From positions 17,308 through 81,307 of the forward strand of contig NZ_MAQX01000002.1 of the NCBI RefSeq assembly GCF_001682865.1: a stretch of DNA of 64,000 bases, given 5' to 3'. Under the pieces are notes generated by a model. That model was not told where the DNA came from, did no database searches, and saw nothing but the letters and a program-made list of their open reading frames with translations. Below, one piece after another: positions 1 to 7,761 of this stretch; position 1 is the first letter of the stretch, and each line of letters begins with the position of its first letter. Both the position numbers and the translations under genes were made by a program. The stretch comes from Bacillus sp. FJAT-26390. Its GTDB lineage: Bacteria > Bacillota > Bacilli > Paenibacillales > Paenibacillaceae.

Positions 1-1797
1 ACCCGCGGCATCCGTTACGACAAGCGTGTAATCGCCTTCCGCGCTTACGCTGCTCCCGCTAGCAAAGGCTGAGCCATTCAGCGTCGCCGTGCCTTCAGTG
101 AACGTTATCGTCGCCGTCCGGTTAAGCTTATCGCCATCGCTCACGCCGGCTATAACCGGCGGCACCGTATCTAGAACAATAGTGTCCGTGTACCCAGCCG
201 TGTTTCCTGCTGCATCCTTTAGCTGCATGTAAACCGTTTTCTCGCCATCCCCATCCGTTAAAGACCAGCTCTTGCTTGCAGCTGCTGCAATCCAGTCCGC
301 TTCGTTCCAATCCGTTCCATCGTTCGAGAAACGCATCTGGACGGCATTGCTATCCGATGAAGTAATCGTTAAAGCTACAGCTTTACGATTGATAGCGCTC
401 TTGCCATTCTCGATCGAGAGGCTGCCGCTTGGCGGAGTTTTATCTACGGTGAAGTCTAGCGTCGTCACATTTCCGTACCCATCGTTTACGATCAAGGTGT
501 AACTGCCCTCTGCTGTAATCGTTGACCCGCTCGTATATGAGGATCCATTTAGCGTTGCTGACAGCACTGCGCTAGGATTAGAGTCACTGAACGTAGCAAC
601 CACATTTTGACTATAGAACGAGCCGTTTGTTATGCCTGAAATCGTTGGCGCCGTCTTGTCAATGCTGAAGCTCACGGTCGTACTGTTTCCAGCTTTATCG
701 GTTGCCACAACCGAGTAGTCGCCTGCGGCACTAACAAGGAGCGGCCCGCTGCCAATTGAACCACCGTTCAAGGTCGAGGATTGCAAATTGGCGTCTGTAA
801 TCGTGATGATAACCGATTGATTCGTTTTCTGCAGATGGCTCACTCCGCCAATAACAGGAGCTGTAGCATCCAATATAATCGTATCGCTAAAAGTGGATAT
901 ATTGCCTGCTTGATCGCTCAGCTTCATATATACCGTCTTTATCCCGTCTCCAGCAGAGAGCAGCCAAGACTGGGCAGCGCTAATCGGCGCTTTAGCGCTC
1001 CAAGTCGCATTATCATTCGAAAATTGAGCCTCAACAGCGTCACTCTCTGGATCTGAAAACGTTAAAGATAGCGTGACGCTAGTATTTTTCGTATATAAGT
1101 CCCCATTATTAATCGCTATAGTGCCTGTCGGCGGCTCATTTGCCTTATAGACATACTCTAAATAGGGAACGCCTATATTGCCGCTCTCACGTTCATTCAG
1201 CATAATAATATTTTGCACAATGCCTGTTGCGCCAGGCAAAGCATCCCCGGCAGTTGGTCCTGTCAATACGAAAGAAGCCTGCCGATCCGAATCTGCAAGC
1301 TGATTTTTTATAAACGCGGTGACATCATAGTCCAGCAAAAGCCCGCTGCTTGAGCCTGCAAAATCAAACGATTTTTTTCCTAAAAAATCAATTCCGGCAT
1401 TGTAAGCCGGCAGATCGCTAATGGATATTCCGGCCTCGCTCCAATTGTCGCTGGAGGATCCATATACATTAATATAAGGGTCTACGTTAGATTGCGCGCG
1501 CGAAACATACCCATTCAAAATAGGAATAACAAGCTTAACCGATTCTAGCGTTTTATTGGCATTAATGCCCGTTAACGAATAATGCAGGTAAGTCTTGTGC
1601 TCCCCATAAGCAGCATCATACCCTACATAATTAAGGCCATTTTCTCCATTAAAAACCATATTCCCATCGTAAAATTTGTCCTTGGACGGATAAATGGGCG
1701 GCTGCGGCGCATCAGCGCTGACGGCTGTAAGCGATACTTGCTGCAGCAGCATAATGACCAGCGATGATATTAATACCATGGCTACATACTTCTTCAA
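1..1797 (-). CDS. Large secreted Ig-like repeat protein with N-terminal CBM96/DNRLRE-like domain (5' part only)
   Basis: The frame is open from a TTG at 1797 to the window edge (599 codons) and continues outside. An AGAGGA ribosome site lies 7 bases before the TTG. The start MKKYVAMVLISSLVIMLL is followed by a cut-like VSADA near residue 30, a Sec signal peptide. Residues about 50-210 resemble the DNRLRE/CBM96-type beta-sandwich found in cell-surface proteins, with a long IxxDLPAYNAGID stretch. From about residue 220 on there are repeated Ig-like units, each starting with a TAPVIGGVS, TAPTISGITNG, TPPSGSLSIENG or VPPVIAGVSDG type linker. A WxLxxGDGxKTVYMxLxDxAGN element occurs at about 280 and again at about 515. 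This suggests an extracellular adhesin or carbohydrate-active enzyme; any catalytic or anchoring part is beyond the window. Family assignment is inferred; secretion and repeats are directly visible. Confidence 0.85.
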   Translation of the reverse strand, partial: MKKYVAMVLISSLVIMLLQQVSLTAVSADAPQPPIYPSKDKFYDGNMVFNGENGLNYVGYDAAYGEHKTYLHYSLTGINANKTLESVKLVIPILNGYVSRAQSNVDPYINVYGSSSDNWSEAGISISDLPAYNAGIDFLGKKSFDFAGSSSGLLLDYDVTAFIKNQLADSDRQASFVLTGPTAGDALPGATGIVQNIIMLNERESGNIGVPYLEYVYKANEPPTGTIAINNGDLYTKNTSVTLSLTFSDPESDAVEAQFSNDNATWSAKAPISAAQSWLLSAGDGIKTVYMKLSDQAGNISTFSDTIILDATAPVIGGVSHLQKTNQSVIITITDANLQSSTLNGGSIGSGPLLVSAAGDYSVVATDKAGNSTTVSFSIDKTAPTISGITNGSFYSQNVVATFSDSNPSAVLSATLNGSSYTSGSTITAEGSYTLIVNDGYGNVTTLDFTVDKTPPSGSLSIENGKSAINRKAVALTITSSDSNAVQMRFSNDGTDWNEADWIAAAASKSWSLTDGDGEKTVYMQLKDAAGNTAGYTDTIVLDTVPPVIAGVSDGDKLNRTATITFTEGTATLNGSAFASGSSVSAEGDYTLVVTDAAG

Positions 1798-1962
1798 TGT
1801 CGTTTCCTCTTTTCTTTGCGGAATATACAAATTTAGCAATCTATCACATATAGCAAAAAAATGATTTAATATAACAGACTGCTATTCAAAACTATGGATA
1901 ACTCTCTTACAAAAAATACATTAACATAAAATGTATATATTTACATCAGACTTTCTGTCTAA

Positions 1963-1994
1963 CAAAAAAAAGAACATTCAAATGTGAATGCTCT
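1963..1994 (-). terminator. Intrinsic terminator of the MHYT-GGDEF-EAL gene
   Basis: On the minus strand a 9-bp stem (arms 1986-1994 and 1971-1979, with one G-U pair) and a 6-base loop are followed by a run of eight T. It lies about 40 bases past the stop codon at 2032. Confidence 0.8.
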
Positions 1995-2031
1995 CTTTTA
2001 AACTTCTATTTCATCTCTATCTACTATAGGA

Positions 2032-4470
2032 TTAAACATTTACAGTTCGCCGGGGTACAAAAAAGGCTTCCTCCACATCATTTGCGGGCAAAGGCTTGCT
2101 GAAATAATAGCCCTGAATCTTTCCGCATTCATTATCCGTTAAAATATCAAGCTGGTCCTTCGTCTCAATGCCCTCCGCAATGACTTCCATATTCAAATGC
2201 TGCGCCATCGCAATAATCGTCGCTACAATCGCTTTATCATCATTGTTCTCGGTAATATCCCGGATAAAGGAGCGATCAATTTTCACCTTATGAATCGGGA
2301 ACATTTTCAAGTAGCTTAGGGAGCTGTATCCTGTACCAAAATCATCCAAGCTGATCTTTATGCCATATTCGTTTAACTGGTTCAAAATTGAGCTTGAAAC
2401 AGTGGCGTCCATCATCATGCTCTCCGTTATTTCCAGCTCCAAATATTGCGGCTCCAAACCCGTCTCCTCTAAAATAGCCATAATATACTCCGCGAGCTTT
2501 GGCTGATGGAACTGCTGCGAGGATAAGTTCACCGAAATCGGAATGAGCGGCCCTCCCTCTTCATGCCATTTGCGCATCTGCATGCAAGCCTCGCGCAGTA
2601 CCCACGTTCCCATCTCGTAAATGAGCCCCGTTTCCTCCGCAAGCGGGATAAAGATGGCCGGAGACAGCAACCCTTTTGTTGGGTGCATCCAGCGCGCAAG
2701 CGCCTCAATTCCGATCATCGCATGATCCTCTGTCCGAATTTGCGGCTGGTAATGAAGCAGCAGCTCGCCGCGTTCGATCGCTTTTCTCAGATCGCTTTCC
2801 AATTCGATTTTTTCCTGCAAAATTTGATCAAGCTCGTTAGTGAAAAACTGATAGCCGTTTTTCCCTCTTTTTTTAACCTCATACATCGCCGTATCGGCAT
2901 TTTTCAGCAGCTGCACGGCATCTTGTCCATCGCCCGGAAAAAGTGCAATGCCTATGCTCGCTGATACATAAAAATCGCTGTCCTTCAGTCTATAAGGAGC
3001 TTGAATGAAGCTGATAATTTGATTCGCGAGCGACTTGATCGTCTCCTGCGAGTCGTAATCGCGGCATAGCAGCGTAAACTCATCGCCGCCCATACGTGCG
3101 AGGACGACGTTATGCCCTGCTGCCGATTGCTGAATCCGCATGCTGACTTCTTTCAGAAACTGATCGCCGATGGTGTGGCCTAACGAATCGTTGATCATTT
3201 TGAAACGGTCGATATCAAGCACCATAACGGCAAACGGTGATTTGCTTATGCTGCTTACTTCCATCGCTTGAGCAATGGCTTGATTGAACATGCGCCGATT
3301 CGGCAAGCCCGTAAGCTCGTCGTGGAATGCCAAATGCCTTATTTTCTGCTTCGCTTTTATTTCTTCCGTTATATCTTTAAAAATAATGTAGCTTCCGACT
3401 ACGGTGCCATCCACTACTACGGGAACATTCGAGACGCTTAGCTCAACCCTGACGCCGCTCCTTCGGATAATGGCAGTCTCGTGGCTTGTCGTTTCGCCTT
3501 GGAAGGCTTTGTGGAACATCTGCTTTACCTGTTCCTGATCTTCGCTGACAATAATGGAGCTCAGTGAAGATATGAATTGCTGATTGACCTCTTTGGCGCT
3601 GTAGCCCGTTATTTCCAAGGCAACAGAGTTAAAACCGATGACGCGCTGCTGCAAATCGACGGAAACGATGCCGTCCTGACTGTTTTCATATAAGGACTTG
3701 TACCATTTTTCGTTTTGCTCGATCTCAAGATCCTTGATGGCAATCCGCTTTGAAATATAGATGCCGAACAATGATAAGCCAAGCGTTAAAAATATGCCGA
3801 CTGCAATAAAATACGCGAGCCATTTTTGATCCAAAATGACGCCGTAAAAAAGAGCAGACTTGCTGCTGTTGTGAAAATTCGCCGCTGCCATGCCTGTATA
3901 ATGCATACCGACAATCGCAGCGCCCATTATCGCTCCGCTGCCGAGCTTCATCCAAAACTCCCCGCGCTGCCCGCCTTTGCGGAAATAAAACGCCAGCCAT
4001 AATGCGGCAACAGAGGCGCCAAATGCAATAAGTATAGATAAAACAAAAATAACCGGATTATATGTAATATGGATGAGTATGGCCGCCATTCCGACATAAT
4101 GCATGATCGAAATGCCGGTAGCAAGCAATAAGCCGCCGCCTAGCAGTTGAATGCCGGTCAGCTCTCTGCCGCCGACGACGTACAGTGCAATAAATGAAGC
4201 AACGATAGCCGCAATGACGGATAACAGCACGATGATCAAATCATATTTGATAACTATGGGCAGGTTAAAGGCAAGCATGCCGACAAAATGCATCGACCAA
4301 ATTCCCATCCCCATCGCTACCGCACCAAAAAACAGCCAGCCGAGTCGCGTTTTCCCCTTGGAGGTGCTAACTCTTCCAGCTAAATCAAGTGCCGTATACG
4401 AAGCCATCACCGCAATAATATATGAGAAAAATACTAATATACTATCGTACGAACCGTGAATATGCTCCAT
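2032..4470 (-). CDS. MHYT-PAS-GGDEF-EAL cyclic-di-GMP turnover protein
   Basis: An 812-residue membrane protein that should make and/or break cyclic di-GMP. The N-terminal seven-helix MHYT sensor shows its three motifs MHFVGM, MHYVGM and MHYTGM at about residues 60, 122 and 190; this domain is proposed to bind copper and sense a diatomic gas. A PAS domain follows (about 265-375). The cyclase domain has an intact active site, RMGGDEF at about 460. The phosphodiesterase domain has IGIEAL at about 583, the ExxMM and DDFGTGYSSL motifs, and EGIET, so both activities look possible. The start is ATG with GAGGGG 5 bases upstream. It is monocistronic, with its own terminator. Which of the two activities dominates cannot be told from sequence. 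Confidence 0.93.
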   Translation of the reverse strand: MEHIHGSYDSILVFFSYIIAVMASYTALDLAGRVSTSKGKTRLGWLFFGAVAMGMGIWSMHFVGMLAFNLPIVIKYDLIIVLLSVIAAIVASFIALYVVGGRELTGIQLLGGGLLLATGISIMHYVGMAAILIHITYNPVIFVLSILIAFGASVAALWLAFYFRKGGQRGEFWMKLGSGAIMGAAIVGMHYTGMAAANFHNSSKSALFYGVILDQKWLAYFIAVGIFLTLGLSLFGIYISKRIAIKDLEIEQNEKWYKSLYENSQDGIVSVDLQQRVIGFNSVALEITGYSAKEVNQQFISSLSSIIVSEDQEQVKQMFHKAFQGETTSHETAIIRRSGVRVELSVSNVPVVVDGTVVGSYIIFKDITEEIKAKQKIRHLAFHDELTGLPNRRMFNQAIAQAMEVSSISKSPFAVMVLDIDRFKMINDSLGHTIGDQFLKEVSMRIQQSAAGHNVVLARMGGDEFTLLCRDYDSQETIKSLANQIISFIQAPYRLKDSDFYVSASIGIALFPGDGQDAVQLLKNADTAMYEVKKRGKNGYQFFTNELDQILQEKIELESDLRKAIERGELLLHYQPQIRTEDHAMIGIEALARWMHPTKGLLSPAIFIPLAEETGLIYEMGTWVLREACMQMRKWHEEGGPLIPISVNLSSQQFHQPKLAEYIMAILEETGLEPQYLELEITESMMMDATVSSSILNQLNEYGIKISLDDFGTGYSSLSYLKMFPIHKVKIDRSFIRDITENNDDKAIVATIIAMAQHLNMEVIAEGIETKDQLDILTDNECGKIQGYYFSKPLPANDVEEAFFVPRRTVNV

Positions 4471-4595
4471 TTCATCCCCTCTATTCTATGTAAAATGACT
4501 ATAAGTCAGAGCATTCTTCCATTATACATGATTGTTTTGAAATTAATTTGAAAAATATATGTTATAGTTTAGTTTTATAAGCGGTTTCCGCAATA

Positions 4596-4639
4596 AAAAA
4601 GAGCTGCTCCAAGGTTTTCGGCCTAGGGCAGCTCTTTTT
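4596..4639 (-). terminator. Intrinsic terminator of the zinc GTPase operon
   Basis: Twelve-bp stem (4596-4607 pairs with 4628-4639) whose arms end in A/T runs, so it can work in both directions. It sits just past the stop at 4647 of the unknown gene. Confidence 0.85.
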
Positions 4640-4646
4640 ATATGAA

Positions 4647-5129
4647 TCAGACTCTATGTTGCTCTTCAAAAGCTTCTGCGCAGCGCTGCATCAGGAAGCA
4701 AAACGACCGGTTATGGCCGATAAAAAACGAGGAAAGATCATACCGTCCGCGCGCCGGCTCAAAAATAACCAAAAGGCGATGCCTCATGAACTTAATCGCA
4801 AAATGAACAAATGGCTCCAACTGCTCCGATGCCTGGAACGTAATATAAGCATATAAAGAATGTTCAAGCGGATCATCCAGCATGCTTACTCCAGCGCATG
4901 AAAACTCTGTCGGGATATCCAAGAGGCTCAGCTTCGCCAGCGCAGGATACAATTCAGCATCAACCGCATTCGATCCAAGCATCAAAGTAGCCTTGTCCCG
5001 CTTTTTCCGCTTATCCCGCTCAGCCCAATCGTTCAGCTCCAGTGTCCTCCGCTTCCATAGCGAATCCGCCTGTCTGCTGAGCACTAGCTCCTGATCCTCG
5101 TTTGCCGTGAAACTTTGCATCGTCTTCAT
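4647..5129 (-). CDS. Unrecognised protein, second gene of the Zur-box zinc GTPase operon
   Basis: About 160 residues starting MKTMQSF. The start lies 11 bases after the stop of the zinc GTPase gene (5143). An AAGGG 10 bases upstream fits the ATG at 5129; the ATG at 5120 (MQSF) is an alternative with equally good spacing. I do not recognise the family. Visible features: a charged N-terminal third (KRKKRDK), then a compact alpha/beta-looking part with FSCAGVSMLDD, HSLYAYITF, EPARGRYDLSS and IGHNRSFCFLMQRCAEAF. It has three cysteines, none in a CxxC pair. There is no signal peptide or membrane helix. Its place directly behind a YciC/ZagA-type gene with Zur boxes suggests expression under zinc starvation. 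That is an inference from position only. Confidence 0.8.
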   Translation of the reverse strand: MKTMQSFTANEDQELVLSRQADSLWKRRTLELNDWAERDKRKKRDKATLMLGSNAVDAELYPALAKLSLLDIPTEFSCAGVSMLDDPLEHSLYAYITFQASEQLEPFVHFAIKFMRHRLLVIFEPARGRYDLSSFFIGHNRSFCFLMQRCAEAFEEQHRV

Positions 5130-5142
5130 CCCTTCTGCGCCC

Positions 5143-6342
5143 TTAAGAAAAGTCCGGAATCGGATCATTCAGCTCACGCCAATTGCCCGCCATTTCCTCT
5201 GGCGTAAGCAGCGCCGAATCGAGCGAGCGCATTATTTCATCCCTGTCCATATCGACACCGATAAATACAAGCTTCGTTACGCGATCTCCCCACTTGTCGT
5301 CCCAATCCGCCGTTTTCTCATATTCGCCGCCAAAATACGCAAACCGTTCTTCCTCGGACAATGCGGCTACCCATAAGCCCGCTGGCGAAAGCTGCCTCGA
5401 TACGCCCGCTTGGCTGAACGTGACCGCCATATTATTGCGCGTTGCGATCCACATCAGCCCCTTCGAGCGAACGATTGTTTTGGGCCACTTCGCCATCCAT
5501 TTCAACAAACGTTCTGGATGAAAAGGCATTTTCCGCTTATAGACAAAAGAAGCGATGCCATATTCCTCGGTTTCCGGCGTATGCTCCTCCTTCTGAAGCT
5601 CCTTTATCCATCCTGCCGATTGGCTTGCCTCTTCAAAATCAAATAGATGCGTGTTCAAAATATCGCTAGCTTTCACGCCGCCATTGCTAGCTCTTACGAT
5701 CCGCGCTCTTGGCTGGAGTCCGCGCAGCGTCCTTTCAAGCTTCTCCAGCTCTTCTCCGCTAACCAAGTCGCATTTGTTCATAACGAGCACGTCGCAAAAT
5801 TCCACCTGCTCGATCATAAGATGAACCACGCCCCGCGTATCTCCTTCTCCCGCCTCCTGCGATCGATCAAGCAGCGTTTCCCTCGTATGGTAATCGCTCC
5901 AGAAATTAAGCGCGTCAACGACGGTCACCATCGTATCAAGCCTAGTCAGCCTGGATAAATCGATTGCCTGCTCCTCATCCACGTAGGTAAAGGTTTGAGC
6001 AACCGGAATCGGCTCGCCGATCCCCGTTGACTCAATTAATATATAATCAAAGCGCTTCTCCAGCGCCAGACGCTCTACCTCTTGCAGCAAATCATCCCGC
6101 AGCGTACAGCAAATGCAGCCGTTGGACATCTCCACGAGCTTCTCTTCCGTCTGGCTAAGACCGCCTCCGTCACGGATAAGATCCGCGTCAATGTTCACCT
6201 CTCCTAAATCATTGACAATAACGGCCACTCTAAGTCCTTCTCGATTGTTCAATACATGGTTCAAAATCGTCGTTTTGCCCGCTCCCAGATAACCGCTTAA
6301 TACCGTGACCGGTATTTTTGCATCCGCTGTTTGGTTTGCCAT
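5143..6342 (-). CDS. yciC/zagA-like: COG0523 (CobW/YciC/ZagA-type) zinc-starvation GTPase
   Basis: A 399-residue G3E-family GTPase thought to deliver zinc to client enzymes when zinc is scarce. The Walker A motif SGYLGAGKTT starts near residue 16. The metal-binding CICC motif lies within NGCICCTLRDD near residue 80. ESTGIGEPIPVAQTF, a guanine-specificity NKCD near 190, and the C-terminal CobW domain with TPETEEYGISF-like text are all as in the B. subtilis YciC/ZagA protein I remember. I place the start at ATG 6342, 9 bases after AAGAGGTG; a GTG at 6354 overlaps that ribosome site and is less likely. Two Zur-like operators lie upstream (6401 and 6583). An unknown gene follows in the same operon. 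Confidence 0.93.
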   Translation of the reverse strand: MANQTADAKIPVTVLSGYLGAGKTTILNHVLNNREGLRVAVIVNDLGEVNIDADLIRDGGGLSQTEEKLVEMSNGCICCTLRDDLLQEVERLALEKRFDYILIESTGIGEPIPVAQTFTYVDEEQAIDLSRLTRLDTMVTVVDALNFWSDYHTRETLLDRSQEAGEGDTRGVVHLMIEQVEFCDVLVMNKCDLVSGEELEKLERTLRGLQPRARIVRASNGGVKASDILNTHLFDFEEASQSAGWIKELQKEEHTPETEEYGIASFVYKRKMPFHPERLLKWMAKWPKTIVRSKGLMWIATRNNMAVTFSQAGVSRQLSPAGLWVAALSEEERFAYFGGEYEKTADWDDKWGDRVTKLVFIGVDMDRDEIMRSLDSALLTPEEMAGNWRELNDPIPDFS

Positions 6343-6400
6343 TTCAGTATGCACCTCTTTACTCCATTTGTATTGGTGGGTCTGCCATCAGTTCCTTAGT

Positions 6401-6415
6401 ATGTAATCATTACGA
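6401..6415 (-). promoter_or_regulatory. Candidate Zur box 1 upstream of the zinc GTPase gene
   Basis: ATGTAATCATTACGA read on the plus strand fits the Bacillus Zur 7-1-7 operator TCGTAATNATTACGA at 12 of 14 informative positions. It lies about 60 bases before the start codon at 6342. No convincing -35/-10 pair was seen right next to it. Confidence 0.7.
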
Positions 6416-6582
6416 TTAACGAACGGCGTGCATGTACTCGAATAAACTAACTAAACGTCCGCGTTCAAATGTGGACTATATTCCGCAAGCGAATATTGAT
6501 TATGCCCGCAAATCGCTAGCCATTAGCGAACTTTTTCCCTGTGAAAGAAGGTTATTGCTCGTTTGGTTCGCTTGTCGTTTAA

Positions 6583-6629
6583 ACGTAATAATTACGATTT
6601 GAGTATAACAGAACATTTCCGCTTTGCAA
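6583..6629 (-). promoter_or_regulatory. Candidate sigma-A promoter with Zur box 2
   Basis: On the minus strand TTGCAA (6624-6629) and TATACT (6602-6607) are 16 bases apart. Right after them comes a 13/14 match to the Zur operator (ACGTAATAATTACGA, 6583-6597), in the start-site region where a repressor would block transcription. The transcript would carry a leader of about 250 bases before the GTPase gene. The whole 6343-6717 gap holds no convincing gene, only these sites and the fur terminator. Confidence 0.65.
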
Positions 6630-6656
6630 ACACCAGCCTTAACTATCATCATCAAT

Positions 6657-6691
6657 AAGAAAAGAGCCTCTCCGCAGCAGTGGAAAGACTC
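6657..6691 (-). terminator. Intrinsic terminator of fur
   Basis: Ten-bp stem (6682-6691 pairs with 6664-6673, including G-U pairs), 8-base loop, then TTTTCTT on the minus strand. It starts 26 bases past the fur stop. Confidence 0.8.
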
Positions 6692-6717
6692 CTCATGTTT
6701 ACACATCGACGCAGCTA

Positions 6718-7197
6718 TTATGAAACGGCTTTTCGTGTCCGTTTGCACTCGCCTTTATCGCATGTTTTGTATGTCCCTGTAAAATCGAGCCGATGGTCCG
6801 TTACCTTAAAGCCAAACTCCCGTTCAATCCGCTGCTCGATCTCAAGCAGCCAATCTTCTTTAATTTCCTTGAGCGAGCCGCATTCCTCGCATATAAGATG
6901 ATGATGCATATGCTCATGCCCTTCTTCACGAAGGTCATAACGGGCTACGCCATCTCCAAAATTCATTTTCTCAACGACATGCAGCTCAGCAAGCAGCTCA
7001 AGCGTCCGATAAACCGTAGCTAAACCAATTTCGGAGTAGGTTTGCTTTACGAGCATGAAGACGCCTTCTGCGCTCAGATGATCCATTTCGTTCTCAAGCA
7101 GGACTCGTAGTATGATCTCACGCTGCGTAGTCAGTTTGTATCCGTTCGCCATCAAATGCCGATTGATTCGGTCCATTTCTGCCTTGATGTTTATCAT
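6718..7197 (-). CDS. fur: Ferric uptake regulator Fur
   Basis: A 159-residue Fur-family repressor. The text ENEMDHLSAE, GLATVYRTLELL, NFGDGVARYDLR and HEHMHHHLICEECG follows B. subtilis Fur closely and fits it better than Zur or PerR. The winged helix is in residues 1-85, and the metal-binding dimerisation part follows with CEEC and CDKGEC cysteine pairs for the structural zinc. The start ATG at 7197 has a perfect AAGGAGG at 9 bases; an upstream in-frame start at 7242 lacks this. A PerR-like box covers its -10 region. That matches the known control of fur by PerR in B. subtilis. Confidence 0.93.
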   Translation of the reverse strand: MINIKAEMDRINRHLMANGYKLTTQREIILRVLLENEMDHLSAEGVFMLVKQTYSEIGLATVYRTLELLAELHVVEKMNFGDGVARYDLREEGHEHMHHHLICEECGSLKEIKEDWLLEIEQRIEREFGFKVTDHRLDFTGTYKTCDKGECKRTRKAVS

Positions 7198-7265
7198 GCA
7201 GGGATACCTCCTTTTATTAAAAAGCCTGCATATAAAGAGCATTTCAATTATGCAAGGGCTTACTT

Positions 7266-7280
7266 TTAGAATGATTATAA
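7266..7280 (-). promoter_or_regulatory. Candidate PerR box over the -10 region of fur
   Basis: TTAGAATGATTATAA matches the PerR consensus TTATAATNATTATAA at 13 of 14 informative bases. On the minus strand the box contains TATAAT (7274-7279), a full -10 hexamer. No good -35 was seen, so the promoter may be weak or activator-dependent. Confidence 0.6.
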
Positions 7281-7348
7281 TTTAATGGTAGTATACTTTT
7301 TCGAAATTAGCAAATACCATATTTTAATACGACATTTCATTAGGCGCC

Positions 7349-7377
7349 TTGACATTGATAACGATTATCGATATGCT
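7349..7377 (+). promoter_or_regulatory. rpmE2 promoter with a Fur-type operator in its spacer
   Basis: A perfect -35 TTGACA (7349-7354) and a weak -10 TATGCT (7372-7377) are 17 bases apart. The spacer holds TGATAACGATTATCG (7356-7370). This palindrome matches the Fur box TGATAATNATTATCA at 12 of 14 bases and the Bacillus Zur box at only about 8. rpmE2 homologues are usually Zur-controlled, so which regulator binds here is open. Confidence 0.6.
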
Positions 7378-7426
7378 TAGCCTACAGTTTTTCGTAAGTA
7401 TTACTAATAAAGGACAGGTGAATATA

Positions 7427-7675
7427 ATGAAGGACGGAATACATCCGGTATACCATCAGGTTTTGTTTTTTGATGTGAGCAGCGGCTACAAATTTCTAAC
7501 AGGCTCCACCAAGTCGTCCAATGAGAAAATGGAATGGGAGGATGGCAACAGCTATCCCGTGATCCGCGTAGATACAAGCTCCGCATCGCATCCGTTCTAT
7601 ACGGGCAAACAACGCAATACGGACAAAGGCGGACGCGTTGACCGCTTTAACCAGCGTATTCAACAGAAGAAGTAA
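7427..7675 (+). CDS. rpmE2: 50S ribosomal protein L31 type B (zinc-free form)
   Basis: An 82-residue protein with the type B L31 pattern: [46 protein letters not shown]. It has no cysteine, so it does not need zinc. Such forms replace the zinc-binding L31 on ribosomes and free zinc during starvation (YtiA in B. subtilis). The start ATG at 7427 has AGGTG 6-7 bases upstream; the longer reading frame to 7349 would begin inside the promoter. It sits beside fur and the zinc GTPase as part of the metal-response block. Confidence 0.95.
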   Translation: MKDGIHPVYHQVLFFDVSSGYKFLTGSTKSSNEKMEWEDGNSYPVIRVDTSSASHPFYTGKQRNTDKGGRVDRFNQRIQQKK

Positions 7676-7687
7676 GCCAATAGCCGC

Positions 7688-7740
7688 AAAAGCTCCTGAC
7701 AGATTACCGTGTATGACACGGCATGCTGCCAGGAGCTTTT
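7688..7740. terminator. Bidirectional intrinsic terminator between rpmE2 and the SDR gene
   Basis: Arms AAAAGCTCCTG (7688-7698) and CAGGAGCTTTT (7730-7740) pair fully and end in A/T runs. It serves two convergent genes. Confidence 0.85.
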
Positions 7741-7761
7741 CTTGCCTAACTATTCAGCGGC

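Noticed and set aside
128-1056. Several short frames on both strands over the Ig-repeat gene
   Set aside because: They are shadows of the long minus-strand frame that is open from 1797 to the window edge and has a signal peptide and repeats.
6500-6748. 82-residue minus-strand frame in the fur/GTPase gap
   Set aside because: It overlaps the end of fur and the fur terminator, has no ribosome site, and its sequence has no protein-like pattern.
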